Positions 1-11,334 of a stretch of 64,000 bases of DNA are shown here, one piece after another. The stretch's first letter is position 1; each line of letters opens with the position of its first letter. The notes beneath the pieces are model-generated. The model was not told the DNA's origin and ran no database searches. It saw only the letters and a list, made by a program, of their open reading frames with translations. This DNA is from Hemileia vastatrix (lineage: Eukaryota; Basidiomycota; Pucciniomycetes; Pucciniales; Zaghouaniaceae). Location of the stretch: the NCBI GenBank assembly GCA_030280995.1, contig JASXTE010000002.1:29090683-29154682 (forward strand), read 5' to 3'. The position numbers were made by a program, and so were the translations under genes.

Positions 1-1060
1 TAGCACAACAGGAAATGATACAAAATTGTTGATTTTTATCTCATAAAATTCAACTTATTTTTAACATATTTTACCACCTTTAGATAATGTTTAGTGGATT
101 TTAACATTATTATAACAAGCAAACTTAACAATGTTTTGATTTTTTTAACAAAAATAAATATTGTTAGATCATTTTTTTAAAAAATATGACTTATTTTTAT
201 GCTTTATCTACAATAGTTAGTAGTTTTTTTTGCAGAAATTACTTGTTTTGATATTCTATTTTTGAATTTTTTAAGAGACTTCATTGCATTAAAGTTTTGT
301 AATAATTTTTCATTAAAGCATCATATTTTAAATCTAGAGAATTGGTTTTGAAATAATATATATTTTCATGTTAATTGACTCATTATTTTTGGATTGATAA
401 ATTATGTTAAAATTGGGATTGCTTATTTCTAGTGAGTGTACATCATAGTTTGTTTTCAAATCAAAGATTAATAAATGGTGAAATTTGGTAAAACTCTAAA
501 TATCTTTTAAACCTTTTTGATTTAAATAATGTTTAATGTTATGTAATCATTCTATAAGTAGAACACAGTTAAAATCTGATAATGGTACATTGCTTTCAAT
601 TTCTAATACTAAAATTCTATTCTACTTGAAACAATGTAAACTAAAGCTTGGTATCTCATAAGAAACTCACAATTTTCAAAAATCATATTTCCAACTTTTT
701 AAACATGATACACATTAAAATATATTTTTAGAATAATTTCCTAATTAGTTTCAAATACTAGAAAATAATGACCTCAATTTATTTTAATACTTAAACCATT
801 CTGATGAGTGAATTTCACAATCCTCTAAGTAACATATGGTTACCATTTATACACATATGCATGATTTCTCCTTTTGTTTAATTTTAGCTGAATCTAAAAA
901 GTAAAATCACATGTTGAATATCATCTATAGATAAACTTCTTATATTAGAAGCTAATATTTCATATGAGAAATTTGTTATTGAGTTTGGGAAACATTAATA
1001 AGTGTTGGGTATTATAATTGAGCCATTTATTCAAGTAAATAAAAAAGGATGACGTTCTAA

Positions 1061-1101
<41 letters not shown>

Positions 1102-3254
1102 AAAATTAATTATATAGTAGCATTTAACCATGTTTTTATACTAATGTCATATAAAAAAAGGGATTGAACTAAAACTTTCAGTAAAGAAAATAAAAATAAG
1201 ATAAGTTAATATTCTTGTTTATATTCTCATATTTTTGAAATGGCTTACTTAAGGGAGAAAATTATTTGGTTTTAGAGTACAAGAATTTCTAGATAAAAAT
1301 CTTCACAATATAGTTTGACCCTCTAAAAAAGAAAATTCCTTAAATTTTACTATCACATTTTATATATTTGTTAAGTAATAGAAAATGGAGTTGTGTCTTT
1401 GACAATGAAGCTTTAGAAAATGAAATAAATTATTTAAATTTATAATATAATTTTTGAAACAATAAATCATGTATTCAAAAAAAATTATATATCTTACAAT
1501 CAAGATAACAGTATTAATTAAGCAACTCTAACAACTTTGGAAAGAAACAAGAAAAAAATAATTAGTAAAATGCATAAGTTATTTTTAGAATTTAAGGAAA
1601 CTTAATAGCTCTACCTGTAAACTAGCCTTAAAGCAGGTTTGGATTTAACATGTGGAAATTCATACATAGTACCCTTCCATCATTAGAGCAGAATAAAATT
1701 TATGTAGTTTTATTTTTTTAATTTATAATAGTATTTTTATTTTTGGCTTTTTCATTAGTATAACTATATATTTTTTAACTTTTTTGTTTTTCATAACATA
1801 AGTTCAAAGCTGCACATCACTACTTCAAGATGAAACTCCATATAATGTAATCAATGAATGATATATTATAATGAATTTTACTAGAGACTTTTCAAAAATG
1901 GTGATTAAGAATACTTATTATAATTTTTTAAATTTTTATTATTATTCTATCTCTTGAAAGGAGATGGCCATATCTCAATTTAATTAGTTTTTCCTCAGAA
2001 AAATTTATTCTTGATCTAAATAAAATTGCATCACTATTAACTAGATGTTATTATACAATTTTAACAATTTTTTTATCTGAACATAGTTGAAAGTATGTAT
2101 AAATTAAAGTGTTTCCACATAGTCTTACTATTATCCCACCATTATTTTCACATTTAGATTTCATTATAACTGTAAAATAAGTTTTTCAATAATTTTAATA
2201 ATACCTTAATATTTAATAATTTAGTTACATAGTAGATTTTTTATCCTTTTTTTTTATGAGGCTTATTATATAAACACTACTTTTAGATTTTATCCATTTT
2301 GATGTCTGATAATTTAAATTTTCATTTAACTACCCAAATTATATCAAAAAAAATTCAAAAGTATATTTTTTTAATGTACTCTTTTTGATAAACTTATCAT
2401 TTCTTATAGGTTATTCTTCAACTATTTATTGTAATTAACTACCCACTCATTTATGGTCTGTTATTGTTGTTCATTACATACAGACAAAATAAGGATACTC
2501 TCATATTATATTGGAGTTTTAAATCAAAAAGTAAATACTAGTGGCTGGTATTAAATATGAAGTTGTTATAACTAAGTTGAACATTAATTAATTATTAAAT
2601 GGCATTTTATATTACAAATTTTATTGAATGTATATAAAAATAACACTCAAGAAATATATATAAGATATATATATAACCATTGTATATCAAAAATGAAGTA
2701 CTTATCAACATGGTCTTTTTAAATGATTTTCAAATTTACTTAAAGAGACATTAATATTACCAATTCAAATTTTATATCAAATACAACAATATTATTATTT
2801 CATTTTTAATTATTTTACAAAAAATTTGAGTTTCAAAGTAATTTAATTCAGTATTTAATGAATGTTTTTGAAAAATATTTTTAAAAATAGAAATAACCCC
2901 TCACAAAAAAAATATAATTTTTTTTACTTACAATTTGCACCATATTTCTACCCTTAAAATATTTGTATTCTTCTAACAAAAATATTTTTTAAATAAATTT
3001 AAAATTTTTTTCATTATTCAATTACAAAATGTCAAATTTATAATTTATTTTACCTTACTAAAAAATTTAGCTGAAAATTTAATTTTGTATTTCCAAAAAA
3101 TAAACTTAAATGTCAAAAATTAAAAAAACAAAATTATAAATATAATTATGAGAAAGAGGTAGATTAAATTTATAATATTCATATAAAAAAAATTCATATA
3201 TTTTATGGTGTTTGAATTTTAAATTTAATGTATTAAAAATTAATTATTAAATAA
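1..3254. other. AT-rich intergenic DNA, no gene seen
   Basis: About 3.2 kb of very AT-rich sequence with no long open frame and no recognisable protein, RNA gene or LTR. The only distinct feature is a TA microsatellite. Homopolymer A and T runs are frequent. Nothing else can be supported here. Confidence 0.7.
1068..1099. repeat. (TA)n microsatellite
   Basis: An uninterrupted run of about 16 TA dinucleotides, read directly from the sequence. Confidence 0.95.
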
Positions 3255-4110
3255 CCAAGCCAAATGAAATTGGCTTGGATTTTTGGTATCACTAGAACTT
3301 ATTTTTTTTCTTTTACTCACATTTTAATTTTTAATTTTTTTTTTTTTCTACATTTCTCATTTTTTTTTTTATGATTTTTAATGTTTTTAAGACCGAAGTT
3401 GCTTTCAAACAACTTCGGTCTAACGTTTCTCTCACTTTCCCACCAGATTGCACCTGGTAGGGAAAGTCGCTTCCATTTTAGAGACCAAAGTCCCTTGCAG
3501 GGACTTTGGTTTCTCTGTGTGCATTGCACAGCCAGAAAAAAACTGGCTGTGCAATGCACTGCATGCAGCACATGCAACACGCATTGCTGCTGCAAGTAAT
3601 GCGCATTGCATGCAGCAGAAATGCGCGTTGCATGCAGCAGCAATGCAGGCTGCATGTGCTGCATGCAGTGCATTGCACAGCCAGTTTTTTTCTGGCTGTG
3701 CAATGCACTGCATGCAGCACATGCAGCCTGCATTGCTGCTGCATGCAACGCGCGTTTCTGCTGCATGCAGCGCGCATTGCACATGCTGCGCATATCTCAT
3801 GCAGCTGACTTGATATCAGCTGCATGAAATATGGTAGCGATTGTGCAACGCGCGTTACTTGCAGCAGCAACGCGCGTTGCACACTGCTTTGGCCACCTCC
3901 CAGCCTAGTAAATTAGCTGGGAGGGTGGCAAACATTACAGCAAGCAATCGAAGTCGCTTTTAGCGACTTCGATTGCTTGAAAGAGACACTTCCAGCCAGG
4001 GGAAACCTGGCTGGAAGTACTAAATTGCAATGTAAGGGACCCAAGCCAATTTCAAAGGCTTGGGTCATAAATTAAGGTTTCTAAAAAGCAGCCAGTATAA
4101 ATCTGGCTGC
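3255..4110. repeat. Cluster of tandem perfect hairpins (fold-back region)
   Basis: At least ten consecutive inverted repeats occupy 0.86 kb. Arms seen: 3255-3263/3270-3278; 3390-3401/3410-3421; 3435-3446/3454-3466 (one bulge); 3484-3495/3499-3510; 3797-3808/3816-3827; 3843-3856/3869-3882; 3892-3904/3916-3929 (one bulge); 3941-3958/3962-3979 (18 bp, 3-nt loop); 3988-4000/4006-4018; 4038-4047/4057-4066; 4088-4095/4103-4110. Between 3519 and 3790 CAG/TGCATGCAG-rich sequence forms larger nested palindromes centred near 3534, 3612 and 3688. The outermost hairpins are also complementary to each other (3265-3278 with 4042-4055), so the whole block can fold back. GC content is well above the flanks. 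Several short open frames here are by-products of the palindromes, not genes. It may be a fold-back mobile element; no target-site duplication was identified. Confidence 0.85.
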
Positions 4111-5154
4111 AATAAAAAGTAAATTTTTTAAATAAAATACATAAAAAAATAAAAATTTGTTCAAATAAAATATACAACACTCTTTCGCCAGTAAGAAACA
4201 GCCTTCCATTGTTACACATAGAAACAAAATCAAATGTTTCTTTCATCAACATTGGCCATGTTTCAATATTTTGAACCAAGTAAGATCAGGAAAAAGGTCA
4301 CGGCAAAAAAATTGCATAATTAAAAGTCTCCCAATTTAATATGGTGCGGAGGTTCATATTTTAGAAATAGGTGGTGCACATTATAGTTTCCTTTAAAAAA
4401 ATTCAAAAATGAATTAATTTTGGCGCAATGTAAATTTAAATGTGATGAGTGTATGTTTTTTAGCTACGTGAAACATGGTAGCTAGAATTATGTGGCGTCA
4501 ATTTTTTTTAGATGTGAAATTCAGTGTTCCACAAATGTGCATCTGTACAACATGCAGCCAAGTAAATTCTAGCTGGAATTAGTATATGCATAGGAAAAAA
4601 TGATCATGCTGTGTAAAGTGCCTTGGCAACATCATTCTTGGAATTTAGATGAAGTTTATCATATGACTTGGAGAGCTGCATTTTTTTGAAAATGTGATCA
4701 GTGAAAATTCATGATATATACATCTGTTTGCCACCCAATTTATTTTTCCTTTCTCTTTCTCACTTACCTTTTTCAAAAATTATCAATCATATTTTTGCTT
4801 TATCATTTTGAATTATTGGTACTATTTTCTTGACCTTATCTGATTACCGGTAAGCAAATTTTTCTTGCTATTGCATTTCATATCATTTTGGTTTGTTACA
4901 CTTTTTTACACTTTTGACAAGTTAATCTAATGATTCTAATTCTGAATTTATTTTTATGGTATCTTTTACTGTACCCTTTCGATTCATTATAAAAAAATTC
5001 TTTTTCAGTTAACTTAAAGTTTTTTTATTTGTTTGTCAATTTACTTTTCTTTATTCCTTATCAAAAATGTTCAATTTATTTATCTAACCATTTATTTTTT
5101 AAAACAGTGATTATAAAATAAACTTTATAATTAATTTTGATCAATCAGCTACAA
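4111..5154. other. AT-rich spacer with decayed hairpins
   Basis: No gene seen. Weaker relatives of the upstream hairpins persist, for example TAGCTAC...GGTAGCTA near 4461-4483 and a GCAGCCA...TAGCTGG pair near 4554-4577. The last part may be the promoter and 5' UTR of the oxygenase gene that starts at 5155, but no unambiguous promoter element is visible. Confidence 0.5.
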
Positions 5155-7067
5155 ATGGAAGAAGATTTTATAGACATGTAAGTTCATGTTTTGCTTATCA
5201 TTTTTCTATATTTCTTTAATACTTTCTCAACCATTATATTATTAATATGAAAAGTAAAACATCATCTCGTACTTGCTGAAAGCATACAGGATAATGTTTT
5301 GCTTTTCATAATAATAATTAGATTGTTTGTACTTTACCTTTAATTTATTGATTTTTAAGTTGTTTCAAAGTCTCGTACTTGCTGAAAGCATACAGGACAA
5401 TGCTACAATTTAAAAATTAATAATTTATTGAAGTATAACTTTCTAAGTCAATATATTGATCAGAGCAAGATTTTTCATTTTATATATGTGGATATCATAA
5501 TTCCGTAAATTTTTTAATATTACTAGTGTATTGGAGTTATACTTTCATTATATTATTAATATTAAGTGTAGAGCCAAATCTCGTACTTGCTGAATGCATA
5601 CAGGATAAAGCTATACTCTTTATATGTATAATTTAATAAAGTATACCTTTGAAACGCTTTCTTAATATTTGAAATAAAGAAAAAGTATATAAATTTACTA
5701 ATATGTAGATATGCTAAATTTTGTATTTCTAATATTGAAGATATGATAAAGTTAAAGGTATCATTGACTGATAATTGAAATTATGTTACTATTTTCTAAT
5801 TTTTGATTTTTTTCTATTTTAAATCAAAATTGAATTCTCTTAGGATTGAACCATCAATGAGTAACGATTTGAAAAAAAAAAAACGGCCAGGGAAGAACTC
5901 TAACAATAGGTGGGCGAAAGACATTGCTACTGGAATGAAACTTGTAAACGCTCTTGGAATGGATACAAACGGGAAGAAGCCACATTTCTATGCACGATCT
6001 TATGCAAATAATATGACAGATTGCAATAATTATTACAATTTTTTTCCTGGATGTAGTATTTATAAACCAAAAGGTGTCTTAATACCTAATGTTCTTGTGC
6101 AGACTTTTGAAATTCATGAGCTCAAAGAACTAGATATGTTAGAAGCTACGGTGCGATGCATTAAGGATCTTTCTTACTGCGAACATGAAATTAAAAATAA
6201 TGGTTATCATCAAAGAGCTGGTGGTTTTGGAAAAATGTTTGGTGGTGGCTTTATTTTAGATAGAAAGAAATCTTTACATATTCGTAAGTATCACTTTTTT
6301 TAATTTAAATACTGAATTTTTGAATGCTTTTCCTTGCAGATGAATACACTGATGATATTGTAAAAACGGATGAATATAAAAAACGAATGAAGAGGATTGC
6401 AATGTACTTTGAATATTTTTTTAAAAAAATATCATATGTAAAGTACAATGAGGCAACTAATCTTTGCGCAAAACTTGGTATTCCTGGATTTTCAAAAGTT
6501 TCTAGTGAAGAAGACGGTGTACCGTTTGCTAGTAATTTAACTTGGACATCTGGAGGGAATGGTAATGGGTTCTCTAATGAGGTTCATCTCGATAAGGATG
6601 CAAGTGAGTATACTTTAGGAATATTTTTTCCTAAAGATACAGAAAAAAACACCATTCATATGAAGTATGATAAGACCCAACCACGACAAATAGGTGGAGA
6701 ACTTATGTTTCCCGAAATTCGAAGTAAAATCAACTTTGAAGCAACTAATGGAATAACAGTGACATTATGGCCTGCCAATCAACTAAGGCATTTTACCTCA
6801 AGATGTCATGAAATTCCTGGCTTCACTAGGATAGGTTCTTCTATTCAAATCAGCACTAGACTTTTTCATGCTATAGAAAAGCTTAATGTTTTTGATATTG
6901 ATATTTCAGAATACTTAGAAATTAAAACAGAAAAATTTAGGTTAGAATATTTGATTAGTGCTTTGAGAGTTTTTTTGAAAAGAGATGACTTAATAGAGGA
7001 AGAAATAGAATCAGCAAAGTATTATTTATCTAATGTTAAGACAAATCTAAAAAATCTAGATATATAA
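5155..7067 (+). CDS. Tet/JBP-like 2OG-Fe(II) oxygenase
   Basis: Predicted dioxygenase of the Tet/JBP-like superfamily, enzymes that oxidise 5-methyl-pyrimidines in DNA using 2-oxoglutarate, Fe(II) and O2. My model has three exons: 5155-5177, 5844-6283 and 6340-7067 (396 aa). The second intron (56 nt, GTAAGT..TTGCAG) is secure because both flanking frames join exactly. The first, 666-nt intron is less certain; translation could instead start at the internal ATG at 5857. Seen in the product: an HxD iron-binding pair in EVHLDKDASEYTLG (about H237, D239), then GGELMFPEIRSKINF, a distal His in LRHFTSR (about H305) and an Arg in FTRIGSSIQ (about R318) expected to bind 2-oxoglutarate. All catalytic positions are present and no stop interrupts the frame, so it may be functional. 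Published work links fungal Tet/JBP genes with DNA transposons; here a CACTA-like transposase lies 8.5 kb downstream. Confidence 0.75.
5264..5610 (+). repeat. Three copies of a 32-bp block inside the predicted first intron
   Basis: The block TCTCGTACTTGCTGAAAGCA plus 12 more bases occurs at 5264-5296, 5371-5402 and 5578-5610, with one or a few changes per copy. Copies 1 and 3 also share about 40 bp of upstream sequence. All three copies read open in one frame as LVLAE(S/C)IQD(N/K), and copies 1 and 2 differ by only one, synonymous, base. They lie in the intron assumed for the oxygenase gene. They could be duplicated mini-exons, alternative 3' splice sites or a regulatory repeat. Confidence 0.8.
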
Positions 7068-7866
7068 ATATTAAAAATTTATATTATATATACACAACTT
7101 AATGCAAATTTAAACATGATAAATACTGGGAGTAGCTGTAACATTTTCAGTTTTGATAATTATAGTATTATCTATTTCTTTTATTTGTGAAATAAAATAA
7201 TTTTTTTTCATAATATTATAAGAAAATTTGATTTACTTTTGAGGAAATATATAAGTTGTGAAATCTTTAAATGTCATTTTTATTAAATTGGTAGCAAAGG
7301 TTCTAAAATAAAAAAAACTATAATAAAGAATTTGAAATATATTAGCCATAAAAATGTGCTTTTAATGCTACCAAATTAACTGTATAGTATTTTAGGTCAA
7401 ACAGGCTTATTAATAAAAAAGGTAATAATAAAGAGTTGAAGAAAGAATTTTGAATCAATGATAGATTAAATTGTATTTTTTTAAGAATGTACTCATTTAA
7501 TTATTTAAATTGTTCTACTTCTGATGAAAAATGTTACAATCAACGAAAATATTTGTAATAAATAATAGATTATATAATATTAAAGGTAAAGTAACAAAAC
7601 TAGAGCAGTTATCATATTTTTATATAAACAATAAAATATTTAAGAATTTAATACAAGTATTTGAAATCATATAAGTAGATTTTAAAATCTTTGTTATTGC
7701 TGGACTTACAATAATTTTTTTTAATAATTAATTCAGAAAATCATGTCAAAGGTTACTTAATAAATTTCAAAGATGGTCACATTTTTGACGTATTTGAAGG
7801 AAAATAACTTGAATTATACAAGATATATCATATAGAAAGAACTTTATCTATTTACATGTTGGAATA
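7068..7866. other. AT-rich intergenic spacer
   Basis: No gene, repeat or RNA recognised. It separates the ends of two convergent genes, the oxygenase on + and the unknown gene on -. Confidence 0.6.
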
Positions 7867-10299
7867 TTAATTTATTGAAAGGCTATGTTTAGCAAAAAAA
7901 GGTGATACTGGCTGAATGGAGCTCCAGTGATTAAGAAAATCTGCAGAAATAGCCCTAGCAATTCCCGGAGGACTTGGGGTATCAAATTTTAAAGGAAATG
8001 GATCACACTTGCCTATAAAAGGTTTTATTAATGTTAAAATATAGTTATTTAAATTTTTCCAAATTATTTCTTCCATCAAATGATTTTTTTTTTCATGTAA
8101 ATTAAGAAACTTAACTTCTGATATTACCTCCAAGCAATCAGCTGCTGAAGCCAATCTATGATCTTGAGAGCTCAGAAATAAACCACGGACACCATCAATT
8201 ATATAGAATGTGAAAGATTGATATCGGTGGTGGGAGTATTCAGAATTTATTTTGTTTAGTGCAGCCTTTTGTTTCTCTCTCCTTATAGTCAGTTCAGTAT
8301 TTTCGTTTTTCTCACTTGATTGTTGAGCTTCACTAGTCTTGCCACTTGATATTGTTGCAGCACAATATTTTGATTTAAGAATGATAATTGACATAATTAT
8401 ATCAATGATAATATTGCTGATTTGAAGAAGAGTTGACATTGATATATCACGGGTTTGAAGTGCAGTGGGACCAACTTCTAAGCCATCAGAAATCGGACTC
8501 TTCAGATTTGAAAGGTGAGCTAGAAGCTGAAGACCACGTTCAATTGGACAATCTGAGTTAATGTTTTGATGTGATGGAAGCTGGCTGAATTCATGTGCGG
8601 TCAGATAAAGTGAAGATGATATAAGAGATACCCATGAAGAACGGCAGTGGTCACTTGGGATCATTAATCTCATGAGCATTCAGATAAGATTGGATTCAGG
8701 GTGATCCGTTTTCTTTGTTGAGGAAAGAATTTCAGTATTTAAACCATCAGGATCACATAAATCTTCCATTTTTTTGAAATCAATATTATCGAGTACCCAT
8801 AGCTGTGAGCTATCAATCTCTAAAAAAATATTTGCTACAAAAGGAAAAAAAAAATAAGTAAAAGAACAAAAGTCAAGACTAAAAATTATGGTAACTTACA
8901 TAACTCAGTAAGTTTTGAAAGCCAATCTTCTCCACAAGATTTTTCCCAATGAAAAGTAAACATTGGAATATTTGACATGGGTTCTTGGGAATAAGTAGAA
9001 GAGCGTAATTCGAGGAGAGTAACAATTTCCAACCACGACCTTAGGACCTTTGCCGTGCTGATTCTACCTTTATAAAAATTATGAATTTTACAGAATTCCT
9101 CCTGCAAATCAGATTCTTTTAGAACTGAGGGTGAATAAGTTAGAGGTTTTTTCGATATCTTGATTGGAGTTGATTTCATTGGTAGAGAAGCTTTCAAAGA
9201 GGTCAAAGTAGGTAATTTAGGAGGTGATGGGTATTGCTTCTTAGAAATGAAGGAATTCGGTGATGAGCTGTTTGAATCATCATCTTTATCAAACATATCA
9301 ACATGTCTTGAAGAAGATTTTAAACTTTGCTTTTTTTGATGAACAAGCATAGCTTCATATTCTGATAGTTGATCATCGCTATTTTCATTGCTCTTTTCAT
9401 CATCTTCATCAGGGAGAGGGCGTTTATGGATGGAACAATCTACAGCAGGTGAGTTTCTGGTACAAAATATCAAAAGAAAGATAAAAAGTACAATATGTAA
9501 GCAATAAAAGAGATATATGATTGAATTTTAAAGATAAAAGAATAACAATAAAAAAAAAAGGAAACAAGAATATACTCATTATCAAAACCTTTGCTTTTTT
9601 TTTGAGATTTATTATTTGATACATCAGAAAATTCATTAGCAGAAGCCGGTTTAATACGTCGAACAAAAGAGGAGCCTTGGGATAATCTCTTTTTCTTGGA
9701 GCGGATAACAGGTGTTTCAAGATTTTCCTTAGAAGTTGAAGCATGAGTTGAAGCTGATGGTTCATCTGTCTCATCATCATCCCTAATGACAATGACTTCA
9801 TCAGGAGGAATCATACCCTCCTCATAAGCTACAAATATATATGAAGAAAAAAAAATATTAATAATCTTATCTACTAATTTAAAAGGAGACAAAAAAGGTG
9901 ATGAACATACATTTTTCAAGGCTTTTCACATATTGGAGTAATTCATTACAAGGGTTAGATAAATATGAAGGAGAAGGATTATTGTTAAGGATCTTGACAA
10001 GCTCTTCTGTTTTATCTCTAGCCAATTCAAGTAAATTGCGATACTGAACTCTCGTTATTTCCTGCCTCTCATTGCTAAGTACAGGAGGGTTAGGTGCCAT
10101 GCCATGTGGCAGACATGGTGCAAGCTCAAAAGCTTCAAAGCGAGTATCAATCAGAGAGTGGGATGAAACACATTTGGGTGCTGGAAAATCAAATTTTTGA
10201 AAAAAAAAAGATATAGAACATAAGTGAAATATATAAATTAAGAGAGAGGAACATGATATACATACAAAGTGGAGGTGTAGGATTTTGTATACTAGACAT
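7867..10299 (-). pseudogene. Unknown six-exon gene with one in-frame TGA
   Basis: I do not recognise the family. Exons by splice signals and frame continuity: 10266-10299, 9911-10180, 9576-9828, 8900-9456 and 8834 down to 7867 (GTATGT/GTAAGT donors, TAG/CAG acceptors, introns 65-119 nt). All junctions keep frame. The product would be about 690 aa. It starts MSSIQNPTPP, has a middle region rich in Ser, Lys and acidic residues (probably disordered and nuclear, for example SKKKRLSQ and KRPLPDEDDEKSNENSDDQ), and a more hydrophobic C-terminal part with the segment ISNIIIDIIMSIIILKS. A single in-frame TGA at 8680-8682 separates the C-terminal 270 codons from the rest; it is a possible CGA to TGA change or an unrecognised intron. 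The position next to a Tet-like oxygenase and transposase suggests an accessory gene of the mobile neighbourhood, but no function is claimed. Confidence 0.55.
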
Positions 10300-11334
10300 A
10301 TTGATTAATGAATATTAAAAAAAAGTATTTGATATCAAAAAATTATGATGTAATATGATGAATAATTATAAGAAACTCTATTCTAGAAAATTGAAGTTGA
10401 TATTTTAATAGGATAAAAAATTGAATAAGATTAAAATTAAAGTGAGGATGAAAGAAACAGAAAACATAAAGAGGGGGATTTTATATTATTTGAGCTTTTT
10501 TTAACATGTATTATTCATAGTGGGGTAAACTGAGTAACATGCTAAATCACAATCTGTTTATATTGAAGCGAAATTTGATGTAGCTAACAGAAAATACTAG
10601 TAATTCTTTGGGGACTTTTAGTGTGAAAAACAAATAATAACAAATTTATATCCCATATTCAAATTGCCACGGGTAAATACAAAATTTTTTAAATTAGAAT
10701 TTACTCCTAAACAATGGAGATACACTTAATTAGTATATTATATGAAAAAAAAGGATAATCCTTTATGAATATTTGTTAAATTTAATTTCAGATGACAATG
10801 CGAGATTCACATATATACTGATATGCCTCATCAAACAAGAAATGAATTATAAATATAAAATTGGTAACATTAGAATTTAAGATAAGAATTTGTTTTTTAA
10901 GTGACAGGAGGAGTGTCAGGCTAGGGTGTGGGCACCGTGACCAAACCTTTGATAAACTTGGATACAACTAAGGGAAAAAAAAAAATTGAATAGTTTTATT
11001 TTGCAATATATCTTAGTCTGCACAAGATATTGCATTGTTGTCCCTAACTATACCAAAATTGTTACTTTTCAAAAGTTATAGGACTACTAAGTTGATAAAA
11101 TATTATTATGAATCACCCAATGAAATACCTTAAGCAACATTCAAAATTATTAAAATAATAATATTCAATTTGAGATTTGGATTAGCTAATTTTTCACAAC
11201 TTACCACAGTTTTGATTAATATAATAAAACTTGAAAAAAATTGTTGAGATAACCTAGAAATGGGTGCAAGAAAATGATGAAACATATGACTTGAAACTTA
11301 ACTCATACACTATTGATAAACTTCATGGATCCTG
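10300..11334. other. AT-rich intergenic DNA
   Basis: No gene seen. A short GC-richer stretch at 10905-10950 stands out from the AT-rich background but matches nothing I recognise. The segment leads into the palindrome array. Confidence 0.55.

Noticed and set aside
3317..3882. Six overlapping ORFs of 72-158 codons rich in Cys, Met, His and Ala
   Set aside because: They are by-products of the TGCATGCAG palindromes; all frames on both strands are open and none has a plausible start, splice signal or family.
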